Below, one piece after another: positions 1 to 11,222 of a stretch of DNA of 64,000 nt. Both the position numbers and the translations under genes were made by a program. Positions within the stretch are counted from its first letter, which is position 1. Each line of letters starts with the position of its first letter. Source of the stretch: AWTP1-13 sp963840445. Its GTDB lineage: Bacteria > Pseudomonadota > Alphaproteobacteria > Rhizobiales > Hyphomicrobiaceae. Under the pieces are notes generated by a model, which was not told the DNA's origin, made no database searches, and saw nothing but the letters and a program-made list of their open reading frames with translations. The stretch spans positions 62,001-126,000 of the forward strand of contig CAWIZC010000011.1 in assembly GCA_963840445.1 (NCBI GenBank). Direction: 5' to 3'.

Positions 1-524
1 CGCACCAGTCCCGCGACAGCGGCCAGCACGAACCCTCCCCTCCAGGCGAAGCGCAGCAAGCCAACGGCGTCGGTCAGCGGGCTGATATTGGGCGGTATCA
101 CGTCCGCCACTACCAGGACGCCTGTGGTCTTGAGCTTGCGTCGCCACAATCCGAGGAGAGCGATCAGCTCGGCGCGCGTGAGGTACTGCACAAGCGAATT
201 GGCCACCACCAGGTCGAGTGAGCGATCCGGTATCACCTCAACCCCGGTTGGATCCAGGACCTGGATGTTGCGGATGCCGCCCACCCGCCGTGCCAGCCCT
301 TGGCGCACGCCGGGCGCTGCCTCGCACAGATAGAGCTGCCGGCACTGAGCCGCTACCTGGGCGGCATAGTTCGCCTCGCCGCAACCGTGGTCGAGCACGA
401 CCGCGTCTTTGGAGGGAATATGCCGGATCAGGTCGCGCGCAATGGCCTCAGCGTGCAGAAATTTGTGCCGCTCGTTGACGTAGATGGCGTGCTCGCTGTC
501 CCAGAAGTCAACCCAGCTTTTCAC
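1..524 (-). CDS. Class I SAM-dependent methyltransferase, 3' end outside window
   Basis: The minus strand is open from a GTG at 524 to the window edge, so only about the first 174 residues are visible. The fragment has a Rossmann glycine motif (AVVLDHGCGEANYAA, near residue 45), followed by an acidic strand end (LYLCEAAPG) and a motif II-like DLVVANSLVQYL. This matches small-molecule or lipid methyltransferases of the Methyltransf_11 type; the substrate cannot be read. The start is 11 bases after the stop of the ChaN-like gene, so the two are probably co-transcribed. In the raw sequence the ChaN frame runs straight into this gene because of a frame break near 674. I treat that as an artefact and place the start at the GTG. 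Confidence 0.7.
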   Translation of the reverse strand, partial: MKSWVDFWDSEHAIYVNERHKFLHAEAIARDLIRHIPSKDAVVLDHGCGEANYAAQVAAQCRQLYLCEAAPGVRQGLARRVGGIRNIQVLDPTGVEVIPDRSLDLVVANSLVQYLTRAELIALLGLWRRKLKTTGVLVVADVIPPNISPLTDAVGLLRFAWRGGFVLAAVAGLV

Positions 525-535
525 GCCCGCCGCCC

Positions 536-1610
536 CTATTGCTTCTTCGAGAACTGCTCGCGCATCTGCTGGCACGGGTCGGGACGATCCGTGAGCGGCG
601 TGAATAGCACGTAGTCGGCCGCGACCTTGCCGTCCGGGTCGCGCGGCAGATAGCCTGCAGCCTCGGTCTCGTCCCTCGCGCACCTCGAGCAGCATCACCG
701 ACACGATCCGGCGACTTGGCTCCATGCGCTCCACAAACCAGGGCACGGCCCGGTCGGCGCGTACATGGCCGTTGCCCGCCAGCAGAAACGCTGCCGCGTT
801 GGCCTTGGCCGCATCGATCAGCGCACGCGCCAGATGCGCGTCGCGGAAGCGCTGGGTCAGGTTGAGCGAGCCGAACGCCGAGGCAGGCATCAGCCCGCAA
901 TGCGAATCGGCCAACTCCTCATTGAGCGCGTCGATCAGGGGCTGCGGCATGGCCTCGCCCAGCTTCACCAAGGCGAGTTCAGCCTCGCTCAATCCGCTTT
1001 GATCGCCGCGCCCCAGCGCCTTGATGAGCTGGCGCGGAGCATCGCCGGGCAGGATCGGCATTTTCGCCCACAGGGCCCCGGCGTAGAGCGGCTCGAACAT
1101 CGCCGCCGCCGGCCAGCCGCTGTCCTGCCAGCCGAGCTCCTTGAGCAGATCAGCGGAGGTCCACAGACGGCGGCTGGCCGACGCCTGTTCGTAGAAACGA
1201 TCCACGGCCGGCTTCTGGTCGGTGCGGATGTGCTCAAACACCGCGCCCGGACGCAGCCCGCCCGTCGGCGCGCCGGTATCCCAGCGCGGCCACAGGATGT
1301 CCTCGCGCACAAGATGATGCTCAGGGTTGTCGTGCACCTCGCCGAGCAGCACGACCCCGCCCTCGCGCACGGCCTGCCAAACCTCCGCAATCAGCTGTTG
1401 CAGCGGCGAGCGCTCGCAGTCCCCCGGCGCAACAACAATCGGCGCCTCGCCCTTCAGCACCTGCCCGATCAGAGGATGCGCGGGTCCTTTGACCCGCCAG
1501 TGCTCATCGCGGAACGCCGGCCCCCCCGGTCGGCCGCACGGGGTGGCTGCATGAGCGGCCGCCGCCGCAAACAGGAGAATGTAGCCGACTGCCAGGAGAC
1601 GCAGCACCAT
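536..1610 (-). CDS. ChaN-family (haem-binding uptake, Tiki superfamily) exported protein, one frame break
   Basis: The protein begins with a signal peptide (hydrophobic stretch ending AHAAT) and continues with the ChaN/DUF399 hallmarks LLGEVHDNPEHH (about residue 90) and AGNGHVRADRAVPWF (about residue 280). ChaN proteins are iron-regulated or haem-binding proteins at the membrane; the role here is inferred from the family. One extra C in a CCC run at 673-675 breaks the frame. Reading through it gives a normal ChaN-type C-terminus (ADYVLFTPLTDRPDPC) and a stop at 536-538, about 357 residues in total. Without the correction the frame continues into the downstream methyltransferase. The start is 8 bases after the carA stop, suggesting a carA-chaN-methyltransferase transcript. 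Confidence 0.72.
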
Positions 1611-1618
1611 CCGCAACG

Positions 1619-2827
1619 TCACCGCTCCGGCTTGGCGGACTGTCCCTTCTGGGCGCGCATCAGGTTGACGAAGCGCGTGAAGAGATAGTGGCTGTCCTCG
1701 GGGCCGGGCGACGCCTCCGGGTGATACTGCACCGAGAACACCGGCTTGCCCTTCAGCCTGAGCCCGCAGTTGGAGCCGTCGAACAGCGACACGTGCGTCT
1801 CCTCGGCATCGGCAGGCAGCGTGTCACGATCGACTGCGAAACCATGGTTCATCGAGGTTATCTCCACCTTGCCGGTGGTGAAGTCCTTGACCGGATGATT
1901 GGCGCCATGATGGCCCTGATGCATCTTCATGGTCTTGGCGCCGAGTGCCAAGCCCAGCATCTGGTGGCCGAGGCAAATGCCGAACACCGGCAGGCCAGAG
2001 CCGACCAGCTTTTTGATCTCGGGAACCGCGTATTTGCCGGTGGCCGCGGGATCGCCCGGACCGTTGGACAGGAACACACCGTCGGGTTTGCGCTCCAGAA
2101 TGTCGGCAGCTGCCGCGGTCGCAGGCACCACCGTCACCTTGCAGCCGGCGGCGGCGAGACAGCGCAGGATGTTGCGCTTGAGGCCGTAGTCGACTGCCAC
2201 GACATGCAGGTCCGGGTTCTCCTGGCGCGCGTAGCCCTTGCCCCACACCCAGCGGCTTTCATCCCAGCTGTAGCTCTGCCCCGAGGTGACATCGGGCACC
2301 AAATCCATGCCGTCCAGACCAGGCCAAGCCTTTGCGTCCGCGTTCAGCTTGTCGATGTCGAACTTGGCGGACGGCTCGTGCGCGATAACACCGTTCGGCA
2401 TACCCTTCTCGCGGATGCGGGCCGTCAAAGCCCGCGTGTCTACGCCGGTAATGGCGATGATGCCGCGCGCCTTCAGCCAGACGTCGAGATGCTCGGCGGC
2501 GCGGTAGTTGGAGGGATCGGTGACGCTGGCGCGCAGGACGCAGCCGCGCACCCCGGAGCGCATGGCAAGGTTGGACGTCTCGGTGTCCTCGCGGTTGGTA
2601 CCGACGTTGCCGATGTGCGGGAAGGTGAAGGTGATGATCTGGCCGGCGTAGGAAGGATCGGTGAGGATCTCCTGATAGCCGGTGATGGCCGTATTGAAGC
2701 ACACTTCGCCCACCGCCGAACCGGTGGCACCAAGTCCCTGGCCCGCAATCACCGTGCCGTCAGCCAGCACCAGCCGTGCGGTGAGCGGGGTCTCCACCCA
2801 GGGTTTGGGGGACGATTGTGCAGACAT
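1619..2827 (-). CDS. carA: Carbamoyl-phosphate synthase small (glutaminase) subunit
   Basis: CarA hydrolyses glutamine and passes ammonia to CarB for carbamoyl phosphate, feeding arginine and pyrimidine synthesis. The 402-residue product has the N-terminal CarA domain (LVLADGTVIAGQGLGA; later FNTAITGYQEILTDPSY) and a class I glutaminase domain with nucleophile Cys in FGICLGHQML and the His-Glu pair in QYHPEASPGPEDS. I chose the ATG at 2827 (MSAQSSPKP), preceded by GCGGAG, over an upstream in-frame start that adds 14 unlike residues. carB is not in the window. The gene is divergent from the YqeY gene, a common alphaproteobacterial arrangement. Confidence 0.97.
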   Translation of the reverse strand: MSAQSSPKPWVETPLTARLVLADGTVIAGQGLGATGSAVGEVCFNTAITGYQEILTDPSYAGQIITFTFPHIGNVGTNREDTETSNLAMRSGVRGCVLRASVTDPSNYRAAEHLDVWLKARGIIAITGVDTRALTARIREKGMPNGVIAHEPSAKFDIDKLNADAKAWPGLDGMDLVPDVTSGQSYSWDESRWVWGKGYARQENPDLHVVAVDYGLKRNILRCLAAAGCKVTVVPATAAAADILERKPDGVFLSNGPGDPAATGKYAVPEIKKLVGSGLPVFGICLGHQMLGLALGAKTMKMHQGHHGANHPVKDFTTGKVEITSMNHGFAVDRDTLPADAEETHVSLFDGSNCGLRLKGKPVFSVQYHPEASPGPEDSHYLFTRFVNLMRAQKGQSAKPER

Positions 2828-2909
2828 CGCCAATCTCCGCGAGAATGAGCTCCGTGTGGATACGGGCACCTACTAGGGGAAGCGCTCCACCGGGTCAACG
2901 CGCCTGCCC

Positions 2910-2937
2910 TTGTGAAGCACCGCCGCAGGGCATAAAT
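2910..2937 (+). promoter_or_regulatory. Candidate sigma-70 promoter for the YqeY gene
   Basis: TTGTGA at 2910-2915 and ATAAAT at 2932-2937 are separated by 16 bases, about 30 bases upstream of the YqeY start codon in the 139-base gap between divergent genes. It is the best -35/-10 pair I saw there, but it rests on eye matching only. Confidence 0.35.
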
Positions 2938-2966
2938 GGTGCACTTTACGGAGAAAGGAAGCTGCC

Positions 2967-3434
2967 ATGCGCGACCGGCTCAGCCAGGCGACCAAGGATG
3001 CGATGAAGGCCGGCGACAAGCCGCGTCTGTCGACGCTGCGCCTGATGAGCGCCGCGCTGAAGGATCGCGACATCGCCGCCCGCGTCGACGAGAAGGGCCA
3101 ATCGTCCGGCCGCGACAAGATCACGGACCAGGAGTTCGCCTCCCTGCTGCAGAAGATGATCAAGCAACGCCGCGATTCGATCGATGCCTTCAGTCAGGCC
3201 GGCCGCACCGAGCTGGCCGCCCAGGAGGCCGCCGAGATCACCGTGATCGAGGAGTTCCTGCCCAAGCAGATGGGCGAGGCCGACATGACCGCCGCGATCG
3301 CCGCCGTCATCAAGGAAGTCGGCGCCGCCAGCCAGAAGGACATGGGCAAGGTGATGGCCGCCCTGAAGGCGCGCTACGCCGGCCAGATGGACTTCGGCAA
3401 GGCCAGCGGCCAGGTCAAAGCCCTGCTGAAATAG
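2967..3434 (+). CDS. GatB/YqeY-domain protein
   Basis: This is a 155-residue stand-alone YqeY domain, related to the tail of the GatB subunit of the tRNA amidotransferase, which binds the tRNA elbow. Hallmarks are the N-terminal helices MRDRLSQATKDAMKAGDK and STLRLMSAALKDRDI, the central EEFLPKQM, and a C-terminal DMGKVMAALKARYAGQMD. The cellular role of the lone protein is not settled. The start is well supported by GAAAGGAAG seven bases upstream. The gene is divergent from carA and upstream of dnaG; a paired palindromic repeat separates it from dnaG. Confidence 0.93.
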   Translation: MRDRLSQATKDAMKAGDKPRLSTLRLMSAALKDRDIAARVDEKGQSSGRDKITDQEFASLLQKMIKQRRDSIDAFSQAGRTELAAQEAAEITVIEEFLPKQMGEADMTAAIAAVIKEVGAASQKDMGKVMAALKARYAGQMDFGKASGQVKALLK

Positions 3435-3445
3435 GGGACTCTATC

Positions 3446-3558
3446 CCCTCTCCCCGCCTTTCCGCGGGGAGAGGGTTAGGGTGAGGGGCAGGATTTCGCG
3501 CTGGCGATTTTGGCTGCCTTTCACCCCAGCCCTCTCCCCATGAAGGATGGGGAGAGGG
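3446..3558. repeat. CCCTCTCCCC palindromic repeat pair, copy 1
   Basis: Two hairpins lie back to back. The first has 12-base perfect arms at 3446-3457 and 3464-3475; the second has 12-base perfect arms at 3530-3541 and 3547-3558. Between them are the arms TTAGGGTGAGGGGCA and TTCACCCCAG, which are nearly inverted copies of each other. Copies 2 and 3 are at 52124-52232 and 56252-56397. All three lie between genes read in the same direction. Confidence 0.85.
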
Positions 3559-3677
3559 AAATTCCCGCGCCCCCCTGTGGATATCGGTAAGGGTCTGGCG
3601 CCGTGGGAAAACTACCGCGCGAGAGCACCCCAAATCACATATGTGAGTGGATCTGACCCTCACTGATTCGGAGCCGC

Positions 3678-5615
3678 ATGCGCTTTCCACCGTCCTTGCT
3701 CGACGAGATCAAAGCCCGCCTGCCCGTCAGCCAGGTGGTGGCGCGCAAGGTCTCGCTGAAGCGCGCGGGCCGCGAGCTGAAAGGCCTGTCGCCGTTCAAG
3801 CAGGAGAAGACGCCCTCCTTCTTCGTCAACGACCACAAGGGCTCGTGGTTCGATTTCTCCTCGGGGCAGAACGGCGACATCTTCAAGTTCGTCATGATGA
3901 CCGATGGCTTGAGCTTTCCCGAGGCCGTGGAGCGGCTGGCCGAGGAAGCGGGCGTCGTCATGCCGAAACCCTCGGCTCGCGAGGAAGAATACGAGGACGA
4001 GCGCACGCGCCTCTACGCCGTGCTGGAAGCGTCGGCGAAGTTCTTCGAGGCGCAGCTTGCGGGCGGCGCCGGGGCTGGAGGCGCGCCGCTATCTCGAGCG
4101 ACGCGGGCCTGGCGTCCGGCGCCATCTCTCGCTTTCGCCTGGGCTATGCACCGGGCAGCCGCTCGGCCCTGAAAGACCATCTCGCCAAGGCCGGCTTCAG
4201 GGCCGCCGACATGGCGAGTCGCCGGCATGCTGATCTCCGGTGACGACATCCCGGTCAGCTACGACCGTTTCCGCCACCGCGTGATGTTCCCGATCACCGA
4301 CCTGAAGGGCCGCGTGATCGCCTTCGGCGGCCGCGCGCTCGATGCCGACGCGCCCGCCAAATACCTGAACTCGCCGGAGACGCCGCTCTTCCACAAGGGC
4401 CACGTACTGTTCAACGCCGCCAATGCCCGCACGGCCGCCTTCGACAAGCACCAGATCATCGTCGTCGAAGGCTACATGGACGTCATCGCTCTGTCGGAGG
4501 CGGGTTTCGCCCAGACGGTGGCCCCGCTCGGCACGGCGCTGACCGAGGACCAGATCAAGTTGCTGTGGCGCCTCGCGCCTGAGCCAGTGCTGTGCTTCGA
4601 CGGCGACGGCGCTGGCCGGCGCGCGGCCTTCCGTGCGGTGGAGACGGTGCTGCCGCACCTCAAGCCCGGCTTCAGCGTGCAGTTCGCGTTCCTGCCGGAG
4701 GGCCTCGATCCGGACGACCTGATCCGCCAGCAGGGTCCTGCCGCATTCCAGGCCATTCTGGCGCGCACCGCGCCTCTGTTCGACGTGCTCATGAAGCGCG
4801 AGGACGAGCGTGAGCAGCCAGCCACCACGCCTGAGCAGCGCGCCTCCGTCGAAGCACGTCTCAACGCGCTCGTCGCCCAGATCGGCGATACCGGCGTGCG
4901 TCGCCAATATGAGAGCGAGCTGCGTGAGACGCTCTACGCCAAGAACCGCAAGCTGGTCCGCGAAATCACGCGTGCCGGTGGCCGCCAGGCCTCCCCGCAG
5001 GCCGGCAAACGGCGCGACAATACGCAGGTCGACTGGCGCGTAGCGGCCCGTGCGAAGCAGGGACGCCCTCGCACGGCCGGCGTACCCCGGGGAGCCAATC
5101 CGGCGACGCTCTCCGTGCGCAGCAACGAATTGGCCGAGCGGTCGCAGCTGCTGCCACCCCGCGAGGTCCTGCTGATCCGCACCCTGCTGAACCATCCTTG
5201 GCTGCTGGAGGCGCGCTGCGAGGAGATCGCCGAACTCACCCTGACATCGCCGCCACTGGCGCGCCTGCGCGATGGCCTGCTCGATCTGCTGGCCCGCAAT
5301 GCCAGCCTTGAAAGGGAGGAACTGCGCGCCCAACTCAGCAGTGTAGGCCTGGACAAGATCTTAGCCATGGTCGAAAGGGCCAGCACACACAAGAGCGACC
5401 GCTTTGCGGAGCCCGAGGCTGCTTCGGCTGAAGTCGAAGCCGGCTGGGGCGATGCCGTTGCCATCCATGAAACCCAAGTGGGCCTGAGGCAGGAGTTGCA
5501 GGCAGCCGAGCAGGCCTGGGCAACCGATCCCAGTGAGGAGACGTGGCAGCGTATCGCCGAGATCCAGGGCCGGCTGTCCCGCGCGGCCGAAGCCGAGGGC
5601 GTTCCCTATAGTTGA
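3678..5615 (+). CDS. dnaG: DNA primase, three frame breaks
   Basis: DnaG lays RNA primers at the replication fork. After correction it is about 644 residues. The N-terminal domain (GLSPFKQEKTPSFFVND, then WFDFSSGQNGDIFKF) has the CHC2 fold pattern, but the zinc ligands are replaced by Ser, Lys, Asp and Ser, as I recall for other alphaproteobacterial primases. The TOPRIM domain follows with EGYMD, FDGDGAGRRAA and LDPDDLI, and a helical C-terminal helicase-binding domain ends the protein. Three extra bases at about 4077, 4108 and 4215 shift the frame 0 to 1 to 2 and back to 0, so the first and last parts are in one frame and only about 45 codons are scrambled. Start ATG at 3678 follows GATTCGGAGCCGC. 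rpoD follows. Confidence 0.92.
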
Positions 5616-5956
5616 GGGCCCTGAGGTCGGCCCCTGTAGTTGAGGGCTGCCCGAGGAGACTGGACCGCGTTCAATAAGCGTTGCTTATTTACCAACGGTG
5701 CGTAGCAAAAAATCGCTGCTAGCCACGCGCCTAGCAGTTGTGTATGCCGGTGGCGGCCCCCAGATGGAGGACAACAGAGCGCTGCGCTCGTCCTCCAGGC
5801 GATTGCGCCCGTGGTGGGCCCTCAACGTGCAGCTAACCGGGCGGAACATATCCGCCTACCGGGGCATTTCGCTTTTGCGCGGACGCGCGGAATCGGCATG
5901 CCGACGACCATTCATATCGCGTGCTGTCCGTCAGCCGCGCGCACTGGAGCACCGTA
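5616..5956 (+). other. dnaG-rpoD intergenic region with two inverted repeats
   Basis: No gene is apparent in this 341-base gap. AATAAGC at 5673-5679 and GCTTATT at 5683-5689 form a perfect 7-base inverted repeat around GTT, unusually AT-rich for this genome; it could be an operator or a weak terminator. Farther down, TGGAGGAC and GTCCTCCA (about 5764-5798) form a second hairpin around an AGCGCTGCGCT core. The rpoD promoter presumably lies here, but I could not assign one. Confidence 0.5.
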
Positions 5957-7990
<2,034 letters not shown>

Positions 7991-8021
7991 AGCCAACCCA
8001 GCACGCTGGGCAGGGTCAGCA

Positions 8022-8049
8022 GGGCGGTCGAACAGGGCCGCCCTTTTTC
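8022..8049 (+). terminator. Intrinsic terminator after rpoD
   Basis: GGGCGG at 8022-8027 pairs with CCGCCC at 8038-8043 and is followed at once by TTTTT at 8044-8048. It lies 31 bases after the rpoD stop. Confidence 0.85.
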
Positions 8050-8246
8050 TTTGCCAGTCGGATCGAGGCGGGCTCTATCCTCGATACAACGGACGAGCGG
8101 GCGGCATCGGCGCGCGGCGGATTGACCGTTGGTAAAGCAAAACTGCGGCCCGCATCCTGGTACCGGGCGGAAACCGACCTAAGTTGGTATGGGGGACGGA
8201 TCCCGTCCGCCGGCGGTCGCCGGCCCTTGCAACCGGAGCGAGATGC

Positions 8247-8843
8247 ATGCGGCTGCCCCTGCTTGCCACCAAGAACCTCACCCCCGAACAGCAATCTCTC
8301 TACGAGGACATGCGCGGCGGCATCGAGCAGAATTTCAAAGGCTTCACGGCCATCGACCGCTCGGGCCAGCTGATCGGGCCGTGGAACCCCTGGCTGCACT
8401 TCCCGAAGTTCGGCGGTCCGGTGTGGGAGCTGGTCAAGGCCATGTCCGTATCGCCCGGCCTGCCGCGACCGGTGCGCGAGGTCGCCATCCTGGTGACGGG
8501 CGCCAAATTCCATTCCGCCTATGAGCTGTACGCGCACGTGCTGGCGGCCGAGCTGCGCGGCCTGCCCGACGAGAAGATCTCCACCATCGTTGCCGGCCAG
8601 CGCCCGGCCGACCTGACGGAGGAGGAGGGCATCGCCTACGATGTCGCCTCCAACCTGGTGTCGGGCGGCGTGCTGCCGACCCTGACCTACCGGCGGGCGA
8701 TGGTCGCCTGGGGGGAGGAGGGCGCGGCCGAGCTGATCTACCTGGTCGGGCTGTACTGCGCGGTATCGGTTACACTGAACGGGTTCGACGTGCCGGTGCC
8801 CGAGGACGGCACCGACGGCACAGCCAAGCAGCGCTCGCGCTGA
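8247..8843 (+). CDS. Carboxymuconolactone decarboxylase-family protein
   Basis: The 198-residue protein belongs to the AhpD/CMD-like all-helical superfamily. The pattern is WNPWLHFPKFGGPVWELV, then LPRPVREVAILVTGAKF, and a C-terminal ELIYLVGLYCAVSVTLNGF. It lacks the CxxC peroxidase pair of AhpD, so redox activity is unlikely; some relatives are decarboxylases, many are uncharacterised. I start it at the ATG at 8247 (MRLPLLATKN), close behind GGAGCGAG, rather than at an upstream in-frame start with no conserved residues. The DCC gene follows in the same direction. Confidence 0.82.
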   Translation: MRLPLLATKNLTPEQQSLYEDMRGGIEQNFKGFTAIDRSGQLIGPWNPWLHFPKFGGPVWELVKAMSVSPGLPRPVREVAILVTGAKFHSAYELYAHVLAAELRGLPDEKISTIVAGQRPADLTEEEGIAYDVASNLVSGGVLPTLTYRRAMVAWGEEGAAELIYLVGLYCAVSVTLNGFDVPVPEDGTDGTAKQRSR

Positions 8844-8888
8844 CGCGTTCTCCGGGGGCGCAAGCTGCCGGGCGATCCAGGAGGGTCG

Positions 8889-9269
8889 ATGCCGCAACCG
8901 CGCCTCACCGTCTGGTACAACACCCACTGCCCGGTGTGCGACGCCGGCATCGTCCGCCAGCGCAACAAGCTGCGCGGCCTCGTCAGGGCCCGCGTCATCG
9001 AGTTCCGCGACATCAACGATGAACCCGACGCGCTCGCGGCCTACGGCGCCAGCCTCGACGACATCCGCCGCCGCCTGCACGCCATCGATCACGCTGGCCG
9101 CCTGCTGGTCGGCGCCGACGTGGCCGTCGCGGTGTGGCGCATGACGCCGGGCGAAGGCTGGATCGCGATCCTGCTCGGCAATCCGGTCATCCGCCCGCTG
9201 ACGCGCTTTGCCTACGACCGCTTCGCGGATGTGCTGTGGGCGTGGAACAGGTGGAAGGGGCGGTGGTGA
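8889..9269 (+). CDS. DCC-family (DUF393) thiol-disulfide oxidoreductase-like protein
   Basis: The 126-residue protein has the family signature at the N-terminus (WYNTHCPVCDAGI, a CxxC in a thioredoxin-like setting followed by Asp) and the typical middle DDIRRRLHAIDHAGRLLVGADVA written as two short conserved blocks. A DCC domain is assumed to act in thiol redox, but substrates are unknown. AGGAGG sits directly upstream of the ATG at 8889. The gene is probably co-transcribed with the preceding carboxymuconolactone decarboxylase-like gene (45-base gap). It ends at a GTCATCCCGG-type repeat shared with the convergent DUF2235 gene. Confidence 0.85.
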   Translation: MPQPRLTVWYNTHCPVCDAGIVRQRNKLRGLVRARVIEFRDINDEPDALAAYGASLDDIRRRLHAIDHAGRLLVGADVAVAVWRMTPGEGWIAILLGNPVIRPLTRFAYDRFADVLWAWNRWKGRW

Positions 9270-9280
9270 ACGCCACCCGC

Positions 9281-9398
9281 GTTATCCCGGAAGTTCGCGC
9301 CAGCGAAATTATCCGGGACGCAGAGGAGATCCGGCGCAGGACGCGTTGTCTGGCTCTGGATCCCGGCTCGCGGGCTGACGCCCTTGGCCGGGATGACA
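9281..9398. repeat. GTCATCCCGG palindromic repeat, copy 1
   Basis: The element opens with GTTATCCCGGAAGTTCGCG, has an internal ATCCGGGA and TCCCGGCTCG, and closes with GGCCGGGATGACA, so the ends are inverted copies. It fills the gap between the convergent DCC and DUF2235 genes. Confidence 0.85.
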
Positions 9399-9406
9399 CC
9401 ATCTGC

Positions 9407-10583
9407 TCAGTGCAACCGCATCTCCGCCGTGGGGCGCATGGAGGGGGGCAGCAGGGTGCCCGGCTCGCCGTCTACGCCGACCACCAGGGTGGTGCCGGCG
9501 CGGACGCTCTCGAGGGCCGCTCGCAGGTTGGCCGGGGCGTAGCGTTCGCGGCCGCGCGCCTTGCGGGTGTCCATGAACCTTGCCAGCGCGCTCCAGTGCA
9601 GCATCTCGCCAATCGGCTTGGAGTGGGGCGCGATGCGCGCCAGCCGGATGCCGCGGCAGTTCTTGATGGCGCAGCGGTTGATCAGGCGCATCAAGGGCCG
9701 CCAGATGCTGCGCCAGTACAGCCAGTTGCGCGGATCGTACAGGATGCCGTGGTGGTTCGGCCGCAGGTCGGCCGTCGACACCGCCACCTCCGGGCAGAAT
9801 TTGCGCAGGCGCTTGAGCATCCAGTCGAGCGTCAGGTCGGACAGGCCACGGTCCTCGTAGCCACCACCGACGTTGGCATGCACGCCGGGAAACCACACCT
9901 GCTCGACGGCAAGGTAGCCGCGATGCTGGGGCTGGCGCCACACCGACGCCTCGAACTCGATGCGATGCTCGTCGATGGCCAGCGCCTGGCAGGCGTAGTC
10001 GATGATCGGGCACACGTCGGTGTCGTGGAACTGGAAGGCGCGCCGGCCGATCCAGTTCAGCCACGTGCGCGGGATGCCGAGCGAGCCCACCGTGTCGAAC
10101 ACGCCGAGGAAGCGCACGCGCACGTCGGGATGCGTGAGGCGGCGCAGGTGCTCCTTGTCGGCGGGAAAGCGCTTCTTGGGCCTGGTGAGGTAGTATTTCC
10201 AGGCGAAGTCCTGGTTGGAGTGGTCGCACATGTCGGCGCGCAGCAGGCCGCTGGCCGAGAGAAATCCGCACAGGCTGCGCGCGGTATAGGCGCCGCGCGA
10301 GTAGCCGAAGATGTAGATGCGGTCGCCCGGCCGATAGTTGAGCGACAGGAAGCGGTAGGCCTCCAGGATGTTGGTGGAGAGCCCCTTGCCGAGCAGGCCG
10401 CCGGCCAGACGGTTGGTGCGTGCTGCCGCTGGTGCCGACGCCGGCGTCGTAATAGATCTGCGCCGGGATCCCCCGATCCGGCTTGGGGTCGATCATCGAC
10501 GCGAGCAGCCCGATGTTGGTCTGGGCTTCGGCGCTGTCGGCGTTGTTCCAGGTGCCGTCCAGGCAGACGATCAGGCTGGCCAT
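9407..10583 (-). CDS. DUF2235 alpha/beta-hydrolase-like protein, one frame break
   Basis: The protein opens with the DUF2235 signature (MASLIVCLDGTWNN, then IYYDAGVGT), has the serine-hydrolase elbow FGYSRGAYTAR near residue 100, and ends with WFPGVHANVGGGYEDRGLSD and a long basic tail. DUF2235 is also the catalytic fold of Tle1 type VI phospholipase effectors, but no secretion genes are nearby, so an effector role is not supported. One extra base near 10421 moves the frame; corrected length is about 391 residues, and the segment RTNRLAGGLLGKGLSTN is recovered only after correction. It is convergent with the DCC gene and divergent from the DUF188 gene. Confidence 0.82.
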
Positions 10584-10763
10584 CCTCGCACCCTCAATGC
10601 GCATGGGACAATGGCCGGATCGATGCACTGATTCGCCTGCCCCCGGTCGTACCTCGCCGGCCACGCCGCATCGAGATGTTGATGGCGCGAGGCTGGCGAC
10701 GCACACACGCCGGATCGTCCACAGAAACTTTCGATCCTGCCGGCGCCCGTGCTAAAGGGCGCC

Positions 10764-11222
10764 ATGACCGCCACCGTCATCTATGTCGACGCCGACGCCT
10801 GCCCGGTGAAGGAGGAGGCCGTGCGGGTGGCCGAGCGGCACGGGCTTGCCATCCACTTCGTGTCGAACGCGTGGATGCGCCTGCCGGAGGGCCCGCTCGT
10901 GCATCGCGTGGTGGTCAACGACGGCCCCGACGCCGCCGACGACTGGATCGCCGCCCGCATCGGTCCGTGTGACATCGCGGTGACGGCCGACATCCCGTTG
11001 GCGGCGCGCTGCCTGAAGGCCGGCGCGCGCGTGATCGGCCCAACCGGCAAGCCGTTCACCGGGGCCGGCATCGGCATGGCGCTCGCCATGCGCGATCTCT
11101 CCCGCCACTTACGCGAGACCGGTGAGAGCAAGGGCTACAACGCCGGCTTCACGCGTCAGGACCGCTCGCGTTTCCTGCAGGCGCTGGAGGAGGCCGTGCA
11201 GGCCATCCGCCGGCAGGGCTAG
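10764..11222 (+). CDS. YaiI/YqxD (DUF188) family protein
   Basis: The 152-residue protein has the family pattern IYVDADACPVKEEA at the N-terminus, DIAVTADIPLAARCL in the middle and GPTGKPFT then a C-terminal GFTRQDRSRFLQALE. This is a PIN-like fold of unknown function; the DxDxCP motif suggests a metal-bound acidic site. I start it at the ATG at 10764 (MTATVIYVD), preceded by AAAGGGCGCC, rather than five codons upstream. Confidence 0.9.
   Translation: MTATVIYVDADACPVKEEAVRVAERHGLAIHFVSNAWMRLPEGPLVHRVVVNDGPDAADDWIAARIGPCDIAVTADIPLAARCLKAGARVIGPTGKPFTGAGIGMALAMRDLSRHLRETGESKGYNAGFTRQDRSRFLQALEEAVQAIRRQG

Noticed and set aside
1..1610. A genuine ChaN-methyltransferase fusion protein
   Set aside because: A single base change restores two normal proteins with correct ends; the fusion linker looks like out-of-frame sequence.
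9407..10583. A type VI secretion Tle1-type effector
   Set aside because: The DUF2235 fold matches, but there is no VgrG, Hcp, PAAR or immunity gene nearby.
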